DNA of 8,875 nucleotides from Chloroflexota bacterium (GTDB taxonomy: Bacteria > Chloroflexota > Dehalococcoidia > GIF9 > UBA5629): contig JAPLHL010000321.1 of the NCBI GenBank assembly GCA_026389655.1, forward strand, positions 1-8,875. The letters run 5' to 3'. Below are positions 6,053 to 8,875 of the stretch, piece after piece. Within the stretch, counting starts at the first letter, position 1. Every line of letters begins with the position of its first letter. A program made the translations under genes and the position numbers. A model generated the notes under the pieces. That model saw only the letters and a list, made by a program, of their open reading frames with translations, searched no databases and had not been told where the DNA came from.

Positions 6053-7171
6053 ATGTCAAAATCTATGTTCTCAACAGCACCGGCCAAGATTAAAGCAATA
6101 GGATGCGGCGGCGGCGGATCAAACGCCATTACCCGCATGGTCCGTGATAGCATCAAAGGCGTGGAGTTCATCTGCATGAATACAGATGCCCAGGCTCTGG
6201 CACTGGCTGAAGTCCCTGTGCGTGTTCAGCTTGGTGAAAAATTGACCCGCGGTCTCGGCGCCGGTGGCGACCACAATGTGGGACGCAAATCGGCGGAAGA
6301 AAGCCGCCAGGCTATCCAGGAAGTGGTCGCCGGCGCTGACATGGTATTTATCACAGCAGGTATGGGCGGCGGCACGGGCACGGGCAGTATCCCCGTAGTA
6401 GCCGAAGTTGCAAGGTCGTCCGGGGCGCTGACCATCGCTATCGTAACAAAGCCGTTCGCCTTTGAAGGGGCCCGCCGCATGAAAGTGGCTGAAGAGGGCA
6501 TATTGCAGCTTTGTGATAAGGTTGATACCCTGGTAATCATTCCCAACGATAGGATAATCGAACTCTGCGACAACAAAACGACCGTTGATAACGCTTTTAG
6601 ACTCGCCGACGATGTGCTGAAACTAGGTGTGCAGGCAATCGCCGAAGTGGTCACCGTACCCGGCCTTATTAACCTGGACTTCGCAGACATCCGTGCCATC
6701 ATGAAGAATTCCGGCCCGGCCTGGATGTCAGTCGGTCATGGAAAGGGTTCTAACAGGGCAGTTGAAGCAGCCAAGGCAGCTCTCGCCAGCCCGATGCTGG
6801 ATGTATCCATTAGTGGTGCAAAAGGCGTCCTCTTTAACGTTACCGGCGGCAGCAACCTGACACTTTTCGAGTGCAACGAAGCGGCTGATGTAATCGCCCA
6901 ATCCGTCGATCCCGATGCTAACATCATCTTTGGTGTGGTATTCAATCCACAGCTTGAAGACGAGGTACAAATCACTATCATTGCCACCGGTTTCACGGCA
7001 CAGTATGGTTCCGGTGTACCCACTGAGGTCGAATTGCGAAGACTGCTAAGAGGAGCAACCGAAGATAGCCTGGATGTCCCCTCATTCTTGAGGAGAGGCT
7101 CGCGTTATCCCAATGCGCAAGCAGGCGCTCCGGCTGCCCGCCAGCAAGATCTAAGCAGAATGCCTCGTTAA
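6053..7171 (+). CDS. ftsZ: Cell division protein FtsZ
   Basis: FtsZ is the tubulin-like GTPase that builds the division ring. In the 372-residue product the N-terminal IKAIGCGGGGSNAITRM (13-29) binds nucleotide, the tubulin signature GGGTGTG lies at 105-111, and the T7 loop GLINLDFADIRAIM (204-217) supplies the Asp residues needed for GTP hydrolysis. The globular domain ends near ATGF (311-314). A short linker of about 26 residues leads to DVPSFLRR (341-348), which matches the conserved FtsA-binding C-terminal peptide (D-I/V-P-x-F-L-R). Unusually, 24 more residues follow this peptide (SRYPNAQAGAPAARQQ and onward), so it is not terminal. The start has ACAGGAGGT 9 bp upstream. It is the last gene of the operon, followed by a strong hairpin. 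Confidence 0.98.
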   Translation: MSKSMFSTAPAKIKAIGCGGGGSNAITRMVRDSIKGVEFICMNTDAQALALAEVPVRVQLGEKLTRGLGAGGDHNVGRKSAEESRQAIQEVVAGADMVFITAGMGGGTGTGSIPVVAEVARSSGALTIAIVTKPFAFEGARRMKVAEEGILQLCDKVDTLVIIPNDRIIELCDNKTTVDNAFRLADDVLKLGVQAIAEVVTVPGLINLDFADIRAIMKNSGPAWMSVGHGKGSNRAVEAAKAALASPMLDVSISGAKGVLFNVTGGSNLTLFECNEAADVIAQSVDPDANIIFGVVFNPQLEDEVQITIIATGFTAQYGSGVPTEVELRRLLRGATEDSLDVPSFLRRGSRYPNAQAGAPAARQQDLSRMPR

Positions 7172-7199
7172 ATCCAGTGCACTAAATAGTTGCACCGAT

Positions 7200-7240
7200 A
7201 TAAAACAGGGCGGAGAAAAATTCTCCGCCCTGTTTTATTA
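7200..7240 (+). terminator. Intrinsic terminator after ftsZ
   Basis: Bases 7200-7217 and 7221-7238 form an 18-bp perfect stem around an AAA loop. The core is ACAGGGCGGAGAA / TTCTCCGCCCTGT, flanked by A and T runs. On the plus strand the TTTTATTA arm supplies the U-rich tail. It sits 28 bp after the ftsZ stop and just before the nrdR promoter, separating the two operons. The A-rich left arm would let it also work on opposite-strand transcripts. Confidence 0.9.
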
Positions 7241-7254
7241 TGTACTGTCAACCA

Positions 7255-7283
7255 TTGACTCTTACTATATCTTGTGTTACCAT
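7255..7283 (+). promoter_or_regulatory. nrdR: Predicted nrdR-nrdJ promoter
   Basis: TTGACT (7255-7260) and TACCAT (7278-7283) are separated by 17 bp, giving five and four of six matches to sigma-70 hexamers. The first NrdR box fills the spacer exactly and the second begins about where transcription should start (near 7290). The leader would be about 25 nt. No Shine-Dalgarno sequence is visible before the nrdR ATG. Confidence 0.55.
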
Positions 7284-7308
7284 CACCGTATACCACATAG
7301 TGTAGTGT
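7262..7308 (+). promoter_or_regulatory. Pair of NrdR boxes controlling nrdR-nrdJ
   Basis: Box 1 at 7262-7277 (TTACTATATCTTGTGT) matches 13 of 16 consensus positions. Box 2 at 7293-7308 (CCACATAGTGTAGTGT) matches 11 of 16. Their starts are 31 bp apart, about three helical turns, the spacing known for cooperative NrdR binding. Box 1 occupies the -35/-10 spacer and box 2 covers the start region, so NrdR loaded with dATP would be expected to shut off its own operon and the reductase gene. Confidence 0.8.
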
Positions 7309-7314
7309 TGTACG

Positions 7315-7860
7315 ATGAAGTGTCCTTCTTGCGGTGAACCTGAATCAAAGGTAATCGACTCCCGGAGCCTTGGGGATGAGATAAGGAGACGAAGGGAATG
7401 CACGAAATGCCGATCAAGGTTTACTACTTATGAAAGGCTTCAAAACAGGAGCCTCTATGTGATTAAGAAAGACGGTAGACGTGAAGAATTTGATCGTGAA
7501 AAATTGTTCTCCGGTATCCGTAAAGCCTGCGAAAAGAGACCAATGCCAACCGGCACTATAGAGAAACTGGTTGAAAATATTGAAGCCGACCTATATGGCC
7601 TTGGCAAAACTGAAATCCATAGTTCTCATATTGGGAAAGCAGTCGTTAGCAAGTTATCTGAAATTGATCATATTGCATATATCCGGTTTGCAAGTGTGTA
7701 TTACGAGTTTTCAGATATTGCTGTTCTCAAGCAGGCCGTTGATACTCTTATGGACAGTAAGCTCGGAGCCCCACTTGACGGTCAACTTACGCTAATCGAT
7801 GCTGCTGAAATTGCCCGGCAAAGAAGACGGAGTAAACAAAGACATCACGATGGTAAGTAG
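7315..7860 (+). CDS. nrdR: Transcriptional repressor NrdR
   Basis: NrdR is a zinc-ribbon and ATP-cone repressor that senses ATP and dATP and represses ribonucleotide reductase genes. The 181-residue protein has the zinc ribbon MKCPSC...CTKC (Cys 3, 6, 29 and 32) with the DSR (15-17) and RRRREC (24-29) motifs. The ATP cone (about 48-138) contains [16 protein letters not shown] (49-64) and ends in [14 protein letters not shown] (122-135), where relatives commonly have VYRSF. About 30 residues follow the cone, longer than the usual protein of about 150 residues, ending in a basic run ([11 protein letters not shown]). The ATG has no evident Shine-Dalgarno sequence. The gene overlaps the reductase gene by 11 bp in a different frame, which ties the repressor to its main target in one operon. 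Confidence 0.97.
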   Translation: MKCPSCGEPESKVIDSRSLGDEIRRRRECTKCRSRFTTYERLQNRSLYVIKKDGRREEFDREKLFSGIRKACEKRPMPTGTIEKLVENIEADLYGLGKTEIHSSHIGKAVVSKLSEIDHIAYIRFASVYYEFSDIAVLKQAVDTLMDSKLGAPLDGQLTLIDAAEIARQRRRSKQRHHDGK

Positions 7861-8875
7861 GCAATCTAAGAATTTATTGTCAGATTCCGTAAGGAATTAT
7901 GTCGCTAAAACGGTCCTAACCTATGCACAGACAATGGGCCTGGCCGATAGACATGAACAAGAAGACATTATCGAACAAGTAATTTCTAAACTGGAGAAGA
8001 GTATGTCATTCGAAGACAGGACAAAGTTTAAAAAGATCGACCCCACATTTCCAGGTATGGAGCTTCCCCCTCCAGCACCGTCTGTGCCACCAAAGGAACA
8101 GATAGAATCCATCGTAACCGAAATCCTAGCTGAAAAGTCGAGTGCAAAAGCACAGGTTGAGACTATAGTTGCCCCGCCTACATCCCAGGCTAAACGGGCA
8201 GAAACTATCATCGCCGATATACAAACACCACCATCACCGCCACTATCACTACCACTACCACCTCCTCCTCTTAGACAACTACTAGAAGAAAATATGGCGG
8301 CCAACATCATAGCACCCGAACTGAAACTGACAGAAAATGCCCTTGTAGTCCTTGAGAAAAGATATTTACAGAAGGACGAAAGTGGAAAGATAATTGAGAC
8401 TCCTGAGGGTATGTTTCGCAGGGTTAGCCGGCATATAGCATCCGCCGAGATTATTTTTGATAAAAGTGCCAAGGTCCATGAGTGGGAAGAGAAATTTTAC
8501 CGTCTAATGACATCTCTGGAATTTTTACCTAACTCGCCAACGCTAATGAATGCCGGCCGGGAGTTGGGCCAACTGTCTGCTTGTTTTGTACTTCCCATCG
8601 AAGACAGCACAGAATCGATTTTTGATGCCGTCAAATATACTGCGTTAATTCATAAAAGCGGTGGCGGGACAGGTTTTTCGTTTTCCCGCATAAGGCCAAA
8701 ACAAGACAGGGTCGGCTCAACAGGAGGCGTAGCAAGCGGGCCCGTCTCCTTTATGCGTGCCTTCGACTGTGCAACCGATGTAATAAAACAGGGCGGCATG
8801 CGGCGGGGCGCAAATATGGGTATCCTGAATATCGATCATCCTGACATACTTGAATTTATTTCTTCTAAGGAAGAC
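7850..8875 (+). CDS. nrdJ: Class II (adenosylcobalamin-dependent) ribonucleotide reductase, N-terminal part cut by window edge
   Basis: This enzyme family reduces ribonucleotides to deoxyribonucleotides using a coenzyme B12 radical. From the ATG at 7850, 342 codons run open to the right edge. The conserved core begins near residue 158 with [16 protein letters not shown]. It continues with [33 protein letters not shown], the first redox cysteine in SACFV (Cys245), [26 protein letters not shown] and [15 protein letters not shown]. These match the NrdJ family. The thiyl-radical cysteine and the C-terminal redox pair lie beyond the edge. Residues 1-157 are an unusual extension: a helical segment (1-60), three loose repeats of the form xxE(S/T)I(V/I) at about 85-120, and a proline-rich stretch [15 protein letters not shown] (127-141). 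No ribosome binding site is visible, so translation is probably coupled to nrdR. The class II call rests on motifs and on the absence of a small-subunit gene in view. Confidence 0.92.
   Translation, partial: MVSRQSKNLLSDSVRNYVAKTVLTYAQTMGLADRHEQEDIIEQVISKLEKSMSFEDRTKFKKIDPTFPGMELPPPAPSVPPKEQIESIVTEILAEKSSAKAQVETIVAPPTSQAKRAETIIADIQTPPSPPLSLPLPPPPLRQLLEENMAANIIAPELKLTENALVVLEKRYLQKDESGKIIETPEGMFRRVSRHIASAEIIFDKSAKVHEWEEKFYRLMTSLEFLPNSPTLMNAGRELGQLSACFVLPIEDSTESIFDAVKYTALIHKSGGGTGFSFSRIRPKQDRVGSTGGVASGPVSFMRAFDCATDVIKQGGMRRGANMGILNIDHPDILEFISSKED
8226..8272 (+). repeat. Low-complexity CCA/CTA/CCT triplet tract in nrdJ
   Basis: In-frame triplets, mostly CCA, CTA, CCT and TCA, encode the proline- and leucine-rich linker at residues 127-141 of the reductase. 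The tract is nearly free of guanine on this strand. It looks like a triplet expansion inside the gene and may vary in length between strains. Confidence 0.7.

Noticed and set aside
6226..7023. Minus-strand open frames opposite ftsZ
   Set aside because: They are Ser/Thr/Pro-rich shadows of the biased ftsZ codons with no domain or start signal.
7177..7195. Imperfect hairpin GTGCACTA/TAGTTGCAC after ftsZ
   Set aside because: It is short, bulged and without a T-run. The strong 18-bp hairpin right after it explains termination.
7247..7259. GTCAA-CCA-TTGAC inverted repeat before nrdR
   Set aside because: The arms are only 5 bp and one arm is part of the predicted -35 hexamer, so chance is the simpler explanation.
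7921..8472. 183-residue minus-strand open frame opposite the reductase extension
   Set aside because: It is antisense to a well-supported reductase gene. Its Ser/Gly-rich low-complexity product comes from the proline triplet tract read backwards.

Overview
The window reads as a core-gene stretch of a Chloroflexota genome, most likely class Dehalococcoidia. The reasons are the division cluster mraZ-rsmH-ftsA-ftsZ with no peptidoglycan-synthesis genes inside it, the nrdR-nrdJ pair encoding a cobalamin-type (class II) ribonucleotide reductase, and the general look of the proteins. The lineage call is inference from gene content and remembered family resemblance; no search was run. I see no insertion sequence, CRISPR array, phage gene, tRNA or rRNA.

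Left arm, minus strand (1-2528): trmD, rplS and priA form a compact operon read leftwards. TrmD makes m1G37 in tRNA, L19 is a 50S ribosomal protein, and PriA is the replication-restart helicase, cut by the left edge of the window. A good extended -10 promoter sits just upstream of trmD.

Central divergent intergenic region (2529-2832): about 300 bp rich in regulatory signals. It holds the trmD promoter, a perfect 16-base NrdR-box palindrome with a degenerate partner exactly 31 bp away, a direct/inverted repeat cluster, a strong sigma-70-type promoter facing right, and MraZ-type operator repeats with a strict 10-bp period placed over the expected transcription start.

Division operon, plus strand (2833-7171): a small winged-helix protein, mraZ, rsmH (4-bp overlap with mraZ), an unlisted 44-residue single-span membrane protein at the place where ftsL usually lies, ftsA and ftsZ. 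A long hairpin terminator follows ftsZ. The set supplies a Z ring (FtsZ), its membrane tether (FtsA with a C-terminal amphipathic helix), a 16S rRNA methylase and an operon repressor (MraZ), but none of the murein enzymes that usually share this cluster.

Deoxynucleotide operon, plus strand (7255-8875): nrdR has a promoter whose spacer and start region are covered by two NrdR boxes 31 bp apart. It overlaps a class II ribonucleotide reductase gene that runs off the right edge and carries an unusual N-terminal extension of about 157 residues ending in a proline-rich linker.

The most interesting point is that the same two-box, 31-bp NrdR operator geometry occurs twice: once where expected, before nrdR-nrdJ, and once in the trmD/division-operon intergenic region. 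This suggests that dNTP status may be wired to the neighbouring division or tRNA-modification operon.
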